A stretch of DNA of 64,000 nt from NCBI GenBank assembly GCA_963575745.1, contig CAUYUJ010000759.1, positions 45,744 to 109,743 of the forward strand, written 5' to 3'. Each line of letters opens with the position of its first letter. The stretch's first letter is position 1. This stretch comes from Prorocentrum cordatum (taxonomy: Eukaryota; Sar; Dinophyceae; Prorocentrales; Prorocentraceae). Both the position numbers and the translations under genes were made by a program. Of this stretch, positions 22,611-34,986 are shown piece by piece. The notes under the pieces were generated by a model that saw nothing but the letters and a program-made list of their open reading frames with translations, was not told where the DNA came from and ran no database searches.

Positions 22611-22894
22611 GGTTTACATACCCGGTCGCAACCGGGGCCGGACACTTTGCATTTTAAAACAATGTTTTCTGATCGCATGAACCAGGATATACTATTTTTT
22701 TTGCAAGGGATGAGCCATGGACGCGACCGGAACCGGGCAAAATGTATTATAAAAAAACAGCTATATTTGAGCCCGGGATGCATAGCGACCGATTTAACCA
22801 GCTTCAGGGTTTATTAATTATAAGGATTAGAGATTTAAGGCTTCACTTAGCGCAGCGGCCGACAGTCCAGGCAGTGCTGCCCCCCTTCGGCAAG

Positions 22895-24861
22895 CTCATA
22901 GTTTCGCGGACCTAGCTCGAGCAGCAGACCGAGTTCAGATCTCTGGATGCAACAGACAAACACGCCTGATGATTCTGAATCAGTTTCTGTGAACATCAGC
23001 TCTATAGCTATCCTAGAGTTCGAATTATGTACAGAAAGCCGTCACCGCGCGTCAAGATGACCCGAAACCGCCGATCCCGCCTGTGTGCTTTTGGGGCGAT
23101 CGACCTGAGATACGGCGAGCGGGAATAAAATCAAATACCATATCAAGTTCAGGCCACTCGATGCAACAGATAAACGCTTCTGATGCGTCTGGATGAGTTT
23201 CTGTGCGTAGCAGCTCTGTAGCTCTCCTGACGTGCGAAAACCAACAGCACCTCTCAAGATGACTCGAACGATACGCATAGCTTCGCGGACCTAGCTCAAA
23301 TAGAAGACCGAGTTCAAACCTCTGGATATAACTGCCTGTCTATGATGATTACGAGCCATATAGCCCACCTGAAGCCCAAGTTAAGTACAGAAGACCGACA
23401 GCACCTAGTAGCTCTCCTATACCTCGAGCTAAGGCAGAAAAACGAGACAACGTCTCTGAACAATAGCTCGAACAATACAAATAGTTTGGCGGATCTACTT
23501 CGAATATCAGACCGAGTTCACCCCTCTGAATGCGACAGGCAGACGCGTCTGATGTCTACGAATCAGTTTCCGTGACTACCGGCCCTGTAGCCCCCTCTAC
23601 AGCCCGAGTTAAGTGCAGAAAACCGATAGCACCTCTCAAGATGACTCGAACGATACGAATATTTTTGCGAACCTAGCTCACAGATCATTCTGCAATGGTT
23701 CCTTCGCATATCAGCTCTGTATCTCCCCCAGAGCGAGTTGACTCAGACAGTCCCTGTCGAGCTGACTCGATACTAACAGTTTGCCAGACCTAGTTCGAGT
23801 ACCAGACCGAGTTCACCTCTACGTGCGAGAGGCAGACGTGCCTGAGTCTACCAATTAGTTTCTCTCATTAACAGCCATATACTCCACTTGAAGCCCGAGT
23901 TAAGTACAGAAAACCGACAGCATCTGTCAAGATGACTCGAACAATATGAATAGTTATGCGCACCTCCTCGCTCGAGCAGCAGACTGAGTTCAGACCTCTC
24001 GATGCAAGAGGCAAATACGACTGATAATTCCACGTCGATGCCCGTAAGTACTAGCTCTGGCGCTGTCCTATGGCCCGAATATCCAGAGAACGACTAGGTG
24101 TTTAGCCGAAGTGATTGCAGACCTCTCCAGACTACCCAGAAAAATGAACAATTTGGCAACCCAGCTCGAGTATCAAACCGAGTTGAGACCTCTGACTGCG
24201 ACAGGCGGACGCGTCTCATGTCTGCGGATCGACTCCATTAATTACCAGCCCTGCAGCCACCCTACAGCGCGAGTGAAGTGCAGAAAAGCGAGAGCAGCTC
24301 TCAGGATAACTCAAATAATACAACAGTTTTGCAGATCTAGTTTGAGTATACAGACCGACAGACGGACGCGCATGATGTTCCCGAATCCATTTCTGCAACC
24401 AGCAGCACTGTAGCGCTCCCCAGCACAAGTTCAGCGAAGGAAGCCGACAGCACTTGTCAAGATGATTCTAACAATACGAATAGTTTCGCAAACCTAGCTC
24501 GGGCAGCAGGCCGAGTTCAGAGCTCTGCATCGGACATACGAACGTGCCTGGTAATTTTCAACTGATTTTGTGATTATGAGCTCTGTAACTGCCCTGCAGC
24601 TCGAGGTAAGTACAGAAAACCGAGAGCATCTATCACGATGAGTCGAATAATACGAATAGGTTTGTGACCATAGCTCAGCTAGCAGACCGAGTTCAGACCT
24701 CTGGATTCAACAGGCGAACGCGTCTGATCATTCTGACTGCATTAGCTGTGCTGACCAGCTCTGTAGTTGTCCTGAAGCTCGAGATATCTTGAGAAAACAA
24801 ACAGCACGTATCAAGATGACTCGAAACGGTCGTTCCCGCCTGCCTGCTTTTTGGCCTTCAA
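22895..24861 (+). mobile_element. Degenerate T-family sequence (T13, left part)
   Basis: Diverged monomers (TAGCTCGAGCAGCAGACCG..), a decayed 3' block near 23093, then a second leader without hairpin near 24070 (CCAGAGAACGACTAGG). It runs to GGCCTTCAA at 24861, where T14 is inserted, and resumes at 32401. Confidence 0.6.
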
Positions 24862-27343
24862 CTGGGCGCCGGCGGTAAACCGTCAACCTTTCTTACCGCC
24901 GGGGGACTCGTAGAGCTTCCTGAAAGTATATAGTGTGGGAAAAAATCCAGAGAACGACTAGTTTTCAGCCTAATTTCAGACCTCTCAAGATGACTCTAAC
25001 AAAGAAACAAACAGTTTCGCAACCAAAATCGAGTATCAGGCGGACGTGTCTGATGTCTGCGAATCGACTCATGTGATTACCAGCCCTGCAGGCCCCTCCA
25101 CAGCCCGAGTTGAGTGCAGAAAACCGACAGCACCTCTCAGGATGCCTCGAATAATACAATAGTTTCGCGGACCTGATTCGAGCAGCAGACCAAGTTCTGA
25201 GCTCTCGAATCGACCAACGAACGCGCATGATGTGTACAAATCGATATCTATGACCCGCAGCACAGTAGCCCTCCCCAGCACGAGTTGAGTGCAGAAAATT
25301 CAGAACGCTTTTCACGATGATTCGGACAATACGAATAATTTCGCGAACCTAGCTCGGGCTGCAGGCCGAGTTCAGAGCTCTCGATACAACAGACAAACAC
25401 CCGATAATTCCCAATCGATTTCTGCAGCTGCCCTACAGCTGCCCTACAGCTCAAGTTGAGCTGCCCTACAGCTCGAGTTAAGTACAGAAAACCGAGAGCG
25501 TTTATAAAGCTGACTCGAATAATACGAATAGATGTGCGGAGCTAGCTCGGCTAGCAGACCGAGTTCAGGCCTCTGTAGTCGAGAGACGAACACGCCTGAT
25601 GATTCTGAATGCGATGAATGTGCTTACCAGCTCTGTAGCTGCCCTGCAGCTCGAATTGAATACAAAATACCCACCATGCGTATCAAGTTGACTCGAATAA
25701 TACGAATCGGTTTGCGGACCTAGCTCGGCTAGCAGACCGAGTTCAGACCTATGGATTCAACAAGCGAACGCGCCTGATGATTCTGAGTGCGATAGGTGTG
25801 TTTACCAGCACTGTAGCTGCCCTACAGCTCGAGATAAGTACAAAATACCGACAACGTGTATCAAGTTGACTCCAATAATACGAATAGGTTTGCGGACCTA
25901 GCTCGGCTAGCAGACCGAGTTCAGACCTATGGATTGAACAGGCGAACGCGCCTGATGATTCTGAGTGCGATAGCTGTGCTCACCAGCTCTGTAGCTGCCC
26001 TACAGCTCGAGTTAAGTAGAAAATACCGACAGCGTGTGTCAAGATGACTCGAAACGGCCGTTCCCGCCGGGACGCTTTTTGGCCTTCAAAGTTACCCGAT
26101 CGAGCTGAGATCAAGATGGTGAGCGGGAATAAGATCGAATATCATGGGAAAAGATACTAGAGCTCTAACGAATGGTCAAATTTTGAGAAGAAAATTTTCA
26201 ACCGACCAAAAGTCAGCAAAAGGTCCGTCGAGATTTTTCTTGCCAACTAGCTCTCCAGCGCCCCGGAATTACTGGGCGCCGGCGGTAAACAGTCAACCTT
26301 GGTTACCGCCGGGGGACTCGTGGAGCTTCCTAACTCGACTTAAGTTGAGAAAACAGACAGCACTTACCAAAAATCTCACTTATAGTGAATAATTTTTGAC
26401 CTCTAAATGCGACAGACGGACGCGTCTGATGTCTGCGAATCGACTCCTGTCATTACCAGCCCTGCAGCCACCCTACAGCCCGAATTAAGTGCAGAAACCC
26501 GACAGCACCTCTCAGAATGACTCGAACAATAGGAATAGTTTCGCGGACCTAGTTCGGGCAGCAGACATGCGGACGCGCCTGATGTCTTCAAATCGATCCA
26601 GTGATTACCAGCCATGCAGCCCCCCTACAGCCCGAGTTAAGTCCAGATAACCGACATCATCTCGCAAGCGACTCGAACGATACGAATAGTTTCGCGATTC
26701 TACATCAGGCAGCAGGCCGAGTTCAGAGCTCTGGAGTCGACAAACAAACGTAACTGCTGATTCTGAATTGGTGTCTCTGAATATCAGCTCTGTAGCTGTC
26801 CTACAGCTCGAGTTAAGTGCAGAAAACCGAGCGTTTCTGTCAAAATGACTCGAATAATACGAACAGGTTTGTGACCCTAGCTCGGCTAGCAGACCGAGTT
26901 CAGACCTCTGGATTCAACCGGCGAACGCGCCTGATCAGTCTGCATACATTAGCTGTGCTTATCAGCTCTGTAGCCGTCCTGAAGCTCGAGTTATGTTCAA
27001 AAAACCGACAGCGTGTGTCAAGATGACTCAAAACGGCAAATCCGGTCACAGTGCTTTTCGATAGTAATATTCACCCGATCGAGCTGAGATCAAGATGGCG
27101 AGCGGGAATAAGATCGAATATCACGGGAAAAAATACTAGAGCTCTAACGAATGGTCAAATTTTGAGAACAAAATTTTCAACCGAGCAAAAGTTGTCAAAA
27201 GTTCAGTCGAGATTTTTCGAGCCAACTAGCTGTGGGGCGCGCCGGAATTACTCTTAGCTTCCAGCAATAACTTGCTCAGGGAAGCTCTACGAGTCACTCT
27301 TAAGCTTCCAGCAATAACTTGCTAAGGGAAGCTCTACGAGTTA
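24862..27343 (+). mobile_element. T-family element T14 with nested T15
   Basis: Own sequence is 24862-26271 plus 27297-27343 (1457 bp). The break GGAATTA|CTCTTAAGC rejoins exactly. Inserted in T13, whose flanks GGCCTTCAA (24861) and AGTTACCCG (32401) also rejoin exactly across a block of several elements. Confidence 0.85.
26272..27296 (+). mobile_element. T-family element T15 (complete, nested in T14)
   Basis: 1025 bp, CTGGGCGCC to CTCTACGAGTCA, uninterrupted. Near-identical to T16 at an offset of 1084 bp, and so the uninterrupted reference for the nested insertions in T16. Confidence 0.9.
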
Positions 27344-28257
27344 TGAGCTCTACGACTGGGCGCCGGCGGTAAACCGTCAACCTTGGTTACCGCCGGGGGA
27401 CTCGTAGAGCTTCCTAACTCGACTTAAGTTGAGAAAACAGACAGCACTTACCAAAAATCTCACTTATAGTGAATATTTTTTGACCTCTAAATGCGACAGA
27501 CGGACGCGTCTGATGTCTGCGAATCGACTCCTGTCATTACCAGCCCTGCAGCCACCCTACAGCCCGAATTAAGTGCAGAAACCCGACAGCACCTCTCAGA
27601 ATGACTCGAACAATAGGAATAGTTTCGCGGACCTAGTTCGGGCAGCAGACATGCGGACGCGCCTGATGTCTTCAAATCGATCCAGTGATTACGAGCCATG
27701 CAGCCCCCCTACAGCCCGAGTTAAGTCCAGATAACCGACATCATCTCGCAAGCGACTCGAACGATACGAATAGTTTCGCGATTCTACATCAGGCAGCAGG
27801 CCGAGTTCAGAGCTCTGGAGTCGACAAACAAACGTAACTGCTGATTCTGAACTGGTGTCTCTGAATATCAGCTCTGTAGCTGTTCTACAGCTCGAGTTAA
27901 GTGCAGAAAACCGAGCGTTTCTGTCAAAATGACTCGAATAATACGAACAGGTTTGTGACCCGAGCTCGGCTAGCAGACCGAGTTCAGACCTCTGGATTCA
28001 ACCGGCGAACGCGCCTGATCAGTCTGCATACATTAGCTGTGCTTATCAGCTCTGTAGCCGTCCTGAAGCTCGAGTTATGTTCAAAAAACCGTCAACGCAG
28101 ATCAAGATGACTCAAAACGGCAAATCCGGTCACAGTGCTTTTCGATAGTAATATTCACCCGATCGAGCTGAGATCGAGATGGCGAGCGGGAATAAGATCG
28201 AATATCACGGGAAAAAATACTAGAGCTCTAACGAATGGTGAAATTTTGAGAACAAAA

Positions 28258-29551
28258 CTGGGCGCCGGCGGTAAACCGTCAACCTTTCTTACCGCCGGGG
28301 GACTCGTAGAGCTTCCTGAAAATACAAGAAGTGTGGGAAAAAACTCCAAAGAACGACTAGTTTTTCAGCCCAAGCGATTTCAGATCTCTCAAGATAACGC
28401 TAATAAAAACCAACCGGTTTCGCAACCCAGTTCGAGTATCAAACCGAGTTCAGACCTCTGAATGCGACAGGCGGCCGCGTCTGATGTCTGCGAATCCAGT
28501 CATGTGATTCCCAGCGCTGCAGCCCCCCTACAGCCCGAGTTAAGTGCAGAAAACCGACAGTATCGACTCGAATAATAGAATAGTTTTGCGGACCTAGTTC
28601 GAGCAGCAGACCGAGTTCCGAGCTCTGGAATCGACCGACAAACGCGCCTGATGTGTTCAAATCGATATGTGTGACCCGCAGCACTGTAGCCGGCCCCAAA
28701 CACGAGTTAAGTGCAGAAAACCGAGAGCACTTCTCAAGATGACTCGCACAATACGAATAGTTTCGCGAACCTAGCTCGGGCAGCAGACCGAGTTCAGAGC
28801 TCTTGGTTCAGTAGACGAACGCGGCTGATGATTTCCCATCGATGTCTGTGACAATGAGCCCTGTAGCTGCCCTACAGCTCGAGTTAAGTACAGAAAATCG
28901 AGAGCGTCTGTCAAGATGACTAGAATAATACGAATAGGTTTCCGGAGCTAGCTCGGCTAGCAGACCGAGTTCAGACCTATGGATTCAACAGACGAATGCG
29001 CCTGATGATTCTGAGGACGATAGATGTGCTTACCAGCACTGTGGCTGCCCTAAAGCTCGAGTTGAGTAGAGAATACCGACAAGACGTATGAAGTTCACTC
29101 GAATAATAGGAATAGGTTTGCGGACCTAGCTCGGCTAGCAGACCGAGTTGAGACCTCTGGATTCAACAGGCGAACGCGCCTGATGATTCTGAGTGCAATA
29201 GCTGTGCTTACCAGCACTGTAGCTGCCCTACAGCTCGAGTTAAGTATAAAATAAAATACCGACAACGCGTATCAAGATGACTCGAAACAGCCGTTCCCGC
29301 CTGCCTGCTTTTTGGCCTTCAAAGTTACCCGATCGAGCTGAGATCAAGATGGCGAGCGGGAATAAGATCGAATATCATAAGAAAAAATACTAGAGCTCAA
29401 ACGAATTGTCAAATTTCGAGAACAAAATTTTCCACCGACCACAAGTCACCAAAAGGTCCGTCGAGATTTTTGTTGCCAACTAGCTCTCCAGCTCCCCGGA
29501 ATTACTCTTAAGCTTCCAGCAATAACTTGCTAAGGGAAGCTCTACGAGTTA
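28258..29551 (+). mobile_element. T-family element T17 (complete, nested in T16)
   Basis: 1294 bp, CTGGGCGCC to GAGTTA, inserted between A and T. Conserved 3' block near 29327. Confidence 0.9.
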
Positions 29552-29648
29552 TTTTCAACCGAGCAAAAGTTGTCAAAAGTTCAGTCGAGATTTTTCGAGC
29601 CAACTAGCTGTGGGGCGCGCCGGAATTACTCTTAGCTTCCAGCAATAA

Positions 29649-30710
29649 CTGGGCGCCGGCGGTAAACCGTCAACCTTTGTTACCGCCGGGGGACTCGTAG
29701 AGCTTCCTGACAACATATACTGTCGAAAAAAAATTGCAGAGAACGAATAGTTTTTCAGCCCGAGTCGAGTATCAGACTCAGTGCAGACCTCTGAATGCAA
29801 CAGACGCACGCGTCTGATGTTTTTCCATCGATTCCTGTGATTACCCGCTGCAGCCTCTCTACAGCCCGAATGAAGTGCAGAACGCCGACAGTAGCTCTCA
29901 AGATGACTAGAAGAATACGAACAGTTTCGTGATTCTGGATCGCGCAACAGACCGAGTTCAGAGCTCTCGATTCAAAAGGCAAGCGCGCCTGATGATTCCG
30001 AGTGCGGTAGCTGTGCTTACCAGCACTGTAGCTGCCCTACAGCTCGAGTTAAGTGGAAAATATCGACAACGCGCATCAAGTTGACTCGAATAATACGAAT
30101 AGGTTTGCGGACCTAGCTCGGCTAGCAGACCGAGTTCAGACCTATGGATTCAACGGGCGAACGCGTCTGATGATTCTGAGTGCGATGGGAGTGCTTACCA
30201 ACACTGGAGCTGTCCTACAGCTCGAGTTAAGTAGAAATTACCGACAACGCGTATCAAGTTGACTCGAATAATACGAATAGGTTTGCGGACCTAGCTCGGC
30301 TAGCAGACCGAGTTCAGACCTCTGGGTTGAACAGGCGAACGCGCCTGATCATTCTGCATGGATTAGCTGTGTTCGCCAGCTCTGTAGCTGCCCTAGAGCT
30401 CGAGTTATGTTCAGAAAACCGTCAGCGCATATCAAGATGACTCAAAACGGCCGATCCCGCCACTGTGCTTTTCGATAGTAATATTCACCCGATCGAGCTG
30501 AGATCAAGATGGAGAGCGGGAATAAGATCGAATATCACGGGAAAAAATACTAGAGCTCTAACGAATTGTCAAATTTTGAGAACCAAATTTTCAACCGAGC
30601 AAAAGTCACCAAAAGTTCCGTCGAGATTTTTCTTGCCGACTAGCTCTCCAGCGCGCCGGAATTACTCTTAGCTTCCAGCTATAACTAGCTAAGGGAAGCT
30701 CTACGAGTTA
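29649..30710 (+). mobile_element. T-family element T18 (complete, nested in T16)
   Basis: 1062 bp, CTGGGCGCC to GAGTTA, inserted in the loop of the T16 3' hairpin between A and C. Tip stem of the AGCTA..TAGCT type. Confidence 0.9.
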
Positions 30711-30736
30711 CTTGCTCAGGGAAGCTCTACGAGTCA

Positions 30737-30780
30737 AGTTCCCGGCGGTAACCAGGTTGACGGTTCACCGCCGGCGCCAG
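30737..30780 (-). mobile_element. Solo inverted G-family 5' hairpin
   Basis: Reverse complement of the G start, ending GGCGCCAG and followed by T at 30781. No G body is attached. It lies between T16 and T19. Confidence 0.75.
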
Positions 30781-30782
30781 TA

Positions 30783-32400
30783 CTGGGCGCCGGCGGTAAA
30801 CCGTCAACCTTTCTTACCGCCGGGGGACTCGTAGAGCTTCCTGACAGTATATAGAGTGGGAAATAATCCAGAGAACGACTAGTTTCCATGACTCTAACAA
30901 AAAAACAAACAGTTTCGCAATCCAGTTCGTATCAGACCGAGTTCAGACCTCGCAATGCGACAGGCGGACGCGTCTGATGTCTGCGAATCGACTCATGTGA
31001 TTACCAGCCCTGCAGCCCCCGACAGCCCGAGTTAAGTGCAGAAACCGAGAGCATCTCTCAGAATGACTCGAATAATACAATTGTTTCGCGAATCTGTTTC
31101 GAGCAGCAAATCAAGTTCTGAGCTTTCGAATCGTCCAACGAACGCGTCTGATGTGTGCAAATCGATTTCTATGACCCGCAGCACTGTAGCCCTCCCCCAG
31201 CACGAGTTGAGTGCAGAAAATTGAGAGCACGTTGCACGATGATTCGGAGAATACGAATAGTTTCGCGAAGCTAGCTCGGGCAGCAGGCCGAGTTCAGAGC
31301 TCTCGATACAACAGACAAACGCGCCCGATGATTCCCAATCGATTTATGTGACTATAGGCTCTGTAACTGCCCTAAAGCTCGAGTTAAGTACAGAAAACCG
31401 AGAGCGTTTGTCAAGATGACTCGAATAATACGAATAGGTTTGCGGACCTAGCCCAGCTAGCAGACCGAGTTTAGACCTATGGATTTAACAGGCGAACGCG
31501 CCTGACGATTCTGAGTGCGATAGGTGTGCTTACCAGCACTGTAGCTGCCCTAGACCTCGAGTTAAGCAGAAAATACCGACAACGCGTATCAAGTTGACTC
31601 GAATAATACGAATAGGTTTGCGGACCTAGCTCGGCTAGCAGACCGAGTTCAGACCTCTGGATTCAACAGGCGAACGCGCCTGATGATTCTGAGTGCGATA
31701 GGTGTGCTTACCAGCACTGTAGCTGCCCTAGACCTCGAGTTAAGCAGAAAATACCGACAACGCGTATCAAGTTGACTCGAATAATACGAATAGGTTTGCG
31801 GACCTAGCTCGGCTAGCAGACCGAGTTCAGACCTCTGGATTCAACAGGCGAACGCGCCTGATGATTCTGAGTGCGATAGGTGTGCTTACCAGCACTGTAG
31901 CTGCCCTACAGCTCGAGTTAAGTAGAAAATACCGACAACGCGTATCAAGTTGACTCGAATAATACGAATAGATTTGCGGACCTAGCTCGGGTAGCAGACC
32001 GAGTTCAGACCTCTGGATTGAACAGGCGAACGCGCCTGATGATTCTGAGTGCGATAGCTGTGCTTACAGGCACTGTAGCTGCCCTACAGCTCGAGTTAAG
32101 TTGAAAATACCGACAGCCCGTAGCAAGATGACTCGAAACGGCCGTTCCCGCCACCGTGCTTTTTGGCCTTCAAAGTTACCCGATCGAGCTGAGATCAAGA
32201 TGGCGAGCGGGAATAAGATCGAATATCACGGGAAAAAATACTAGAGCTCTAACGAATGTCAAATTTCGAGAACAAAATTTTCAACCGAGCAAAAGTCACC
32301 AAAAGTTCCGTCGAGATTTTTCTTGCCAACTAGCTCTCCAGCGCGCCGGAATTACTCTTAGCTTCCAGCTATAACTAGCTAAGGGAAGCTCTACGAGTTA
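30783..32400 (+). mobile_element. T-family element T19 (complete, long)
   Basis: 1618 bp. The four cleanest monomers are here: the CGAATAATACGAATAG landmark falls at 31422, 31600, 31778 and 31956, exactly 178 bp apart. Ends GAGTTA, after which T13 resumes. Confidence 0.9.
31422..32133 (+). repeat. 178-bp tandem monomers
   Basis: Four consecutive units, period exactly 178 bp, high identity. Each contains potential stems CTCGGCTAGCAGACCGAG and AGGCGAACGCGCCT and a CAGC..ACAGCTC pairing. The same monomer, more degenerate, fills the body of every T copy. Confidence 0.95.
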
Positions 32401-32582
32401 AGTTACCCGATCGAGCTGAGATCAAGATGGCGAGCGGGAATAAGATCGAATATCATAGGAAAAAATACTAGAGCTCTAACGAATGGTCAAATTTTGAGAA
32501 CAAAATTTTCAACCGAGCAAAAGTCACCAAAAGGTCCGTCGAGATTTTTCTTGCCAACTAGCTCTCCAGCGCCCCGGAATTA
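32401..32582 (+). mobile_element. T13 remainder (conserved 3' block)
   Basis: Resumes AGTTACCCGATCGAGCTGAG and runs to CCCCGGAATTA, where T20 is inserted. Completes the sequence broken at 24861. Confidence 0.8.
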
Positions 32583-33520
32583 CTGGGCGCCGGCGGTAAA
32601 CCGTCAACCTTTGTCACCGCCGGGGGACTCGTAGAGCTTCCTGACAACATATACTGTCGGAAAAAATGCAGAGAACGAATAGTTTTGCAGCCCAACTCGA
32701 GTATCAGACCGAGTTCAGACCTCTGAATGCGACAGACGGACGCGTCTGATGACTCCGAATCGATTCCTGTGATTACCCGCACTGCAGCCTCCCTACAGCC
32801 CGAATTAAGTGTCAAGATGACTGGAAGAATACGAACAGTTTCGTGATTCTGGATCGCGCAACAGACCGAGTTCAGATCTGTATTCAACGGGCGAACGCGG
32901 CTGATGATTCTGAGTGCGGTAGGTGTGCTTACCAGCACTGTAGCTGCCCTAAAGCTCGAGTTAAGTAGAAAATACGAAAACCCGTCAAGTTGACTCGAAT
33001 AATATGAATAGGTTTGCGGACCTAGCTCGGCTAGCAGACCGAGTTTAGACCTATGGATTCAACAAGCGAACGCATCTGATCATTCTGAGTGCGATAGAAG
33101 TGCTTACCAGCACTCTAGCTGCCATACAGCTCGAATGAAGTAGTGAAAACCGACAACACGTATCAAGTTGACTCGAATAATGCAAACAGGTTTGCGGACC
33201 TAGCTCGGCTGACAGACCGAGTTCAGACCTCTGGGTTCAACAGGCGAGCGCCCCTGATCATTCTGCATGCATTAGCTGTGCTTACCAGCTCTGTAGCTGC
33301 CCTAGAGCTCGAGTCATGTTCAGAAAACCGTCAGCGCATATCAAGATGACTCGAAACGGCCGATCCCGCCACTGTGCTTTTTGGCCTTCAAAGTTACCCG
33401 ATCGAGCTGAGATCAAGATGGCGAGCGGGAATAAGATCGAATATCACGGGGAAATATACTAGAGCTCTAACGAATTGTGACATTTTGAGGACAAAATTTT
33501 CAACCGAGCAAAAGTCGTCA

Positions 33521-33923
33521 CTTGTAAGCGTCCAAAACCCGGATAGCGAAGCCAAGCGCGGAACGCCGCACAGGGACCTCTGCCAGGCCGCCTGAAATGA
33601 TGCGCGGGATGCTGGAAACCTCGCAGGAGACGCTTGTAGGGGGACCGTTTACGATGCGTGCGGTCCTGCAAAGCGCGCAAGGAAAATCTACCTAGGTGCC
33701 TGGAGGAACTGCCGAAGCTCTTTCGAAGCTCTGCCGAAGCGCTTCGCGCACCCTGGAGCCACGCGTATTGGGAAACGCCAGGAAGCCACGCTCCCGGACC
33801 CGCTGCAAGTTCCGACAACCTGCTGCGGGGATCGTGGACCGGCGGAGATGGGCGTGTCCTCCTCACCACCCACAGCCGGCTTCTTCTCTGAAACCCTCAG
33901 CTCTCCAAGGAGCTATCCGGGAA
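33521..33923 (+). mobile_element. C-family element C4 (complete, nested in T20)
   Basis: 403 bp, starting CTTGTAAGCGTCCAAAACCC after an A and ending CAAGGAGCTATCCGGGAA. Defines the C family's limits: 5' CCCGGATAGC is complementary to 3' GCTATCCGGG, and the tip forms a hairpin AGCTCTCC-AA-GGAGCT. Insertion left no target duplication. Confidence 0.85.
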
Positions 33924-33976
33924 AAAGTTCCGTCGAGATTTTTCTTGCCAACTAGCTCTCCAGCGCGCCGGAATTA

Positions 33977-34372
33977 CTGGCGCCGGCGGTGAACCGTCAA
34001 CCTGGTCACCGCCGGGAACCTCGTAGAGCTCCTCTCACTCGTATGAGTGTAGATTCGACATAGAGTGAAAAAATAGAGATTTTTCGAAAATCATGAAATT
34101 CGATTTTTTCGATGTTCATATTCGCTCAGATTCTGGAAGTCAACTCATGCAAAAATGCATCAAGAGTGCTGAGCTGCTGTCAGATAGCAGTTCATACCCC
34201 AGTGCTCGGCGTAAAAATCTGCTTTCTCAAAATGAATGGTAAAATTTCTTTCAAATTTTCGCAAAACCACCCAAAAGTTGTCACATTGTCCGCCTCGGCC
34301 GGCTGGGCCAACTAGCTCCAGCCCGCGCCGGAATCCTTCTAGCTCATTGATGTCGAAGGACTCTACGAGGTA
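33977..34372 (+). mobile_element. G-family element G4 (complete)
   Basis: 396 bp, CTGGCGCCGGCGGTGAACC to GACTCTACGAGGTA. The hairpin stem shows the GGTGA/TCACC version. The body shares GGCCAACTAGCTCCA with other G copies. Confidence 0.85.
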
Positions 34373-34441
34373 TTACTCTTAGCTTCCAGGTAACAAGCCA
34401 AGGAAAGCTCTACGAGTTATGTCCAAAACCCGGACTTGCTA

Positions 34442-34597
34442 TGTCCAAAACCCGGATAGCATTGGGCGCTCGAAACGTCCCAGCTGGTCGCAGCGGGGAT
34501 CGTCGAGCGCAGGGCGTGGGAGTGCGGCGATGCACGCGCACCCGCTGGCTTCTCCTCTAACAACCCTCTGCAGCCCAACAAAAGGGCTATCCGGGAA
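34442..34597 (+). mobile_element. Short C-family element C5
   Basis: 156 bp from TGTCCAAAACCCGGATAGC to AAAAGGGCTATCCGGGAA, both ends kept but the interior unlike other C copies: a deletion derivative or separate subfamily. 34420-34441 is another partial C start. Confidence 0.65.
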
Positions 34598-34626
34598 TAA
34601 CAAGCTCAGGGAAGCTTTACGAGTTA

Positions 34627-34986
34627 TGTCCAAAACCCGGATAGTTAGGCGCTCGAAACGTCGTCGAAGACGCCTGGAACGGCGCCGTGGACGATGCCTG
34701 GGGCGCTGCGCGAGGACCGCGCAAGCGCTGCGTAGGAGCTTGCGAGCGCCGTGACGGTGACTGCCTGGGAGCTTCCAAAGCTTTTCTGAAGCTCTGCCGA
34801 AGCGCTTCGCGCACCCTGGAGCCACGCGTATTGGGACACGCTAGGAAGCCACGCTCCCGGACACGCTGCGAATTCCGGCAGGGCGCTGCGAGAATCGTGA
34901 ACCGGCGGATGTGGGCGTGTGCTCCTCACCACCCACAGCCGGCTTCTTATCTGAAACCCTCAGCTCTCCAAGGAGCTATCCGGGAA
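34627..34986 (+). mobile_element. C-family element C6
   Basis: 360 bp from TGTCCAAAACCCGGATAG to GGAGCTATCCGGGAA. The 34598-34626 spacer is a T 3' tip remnant (AAGCTTTACGAGTTA). Confidence 0.7.

Larger units (their letters stand above)
27356..30736 (+). mobile_element. T-family element T16 with nested T17 and T18
   Basis: Own pieces are 27356-28257, 29552-29648 and 30711-30736: 902+97+26 = 1025 bp, exactly the length of T15 and nearly identical to it. The junctions AACAAAA|TTTTCAACC and CAGCAATAA|CTTGCTCAGG match T15 with no duplicated or lost base. Confidence 0.9.
32583..34419 (+). mobile_element. T-family element T20 with nested C4 and G4
   Basis: Own pieces 32583-33520, 33924-33976 and 34373-34419 (about 1038 bp). 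The hairpin has TAA facing TCA. C4 sits at AAAAGTCGTCA|AAAGTTCCG. G4 sits at GGAATTA, and here three extra bases (TTA) follow G4, the one case suggesting a short duplication. Confidence 0.75.

Noticed and set aside
31422-32133. tRNA-like A/B boxes in the 178-bp monomer (TAGCTCGGCTAG, GAGTTCAGACCTC)
   Set aside because: Only partial matches, with wrong box spacing and no cloverleaf.
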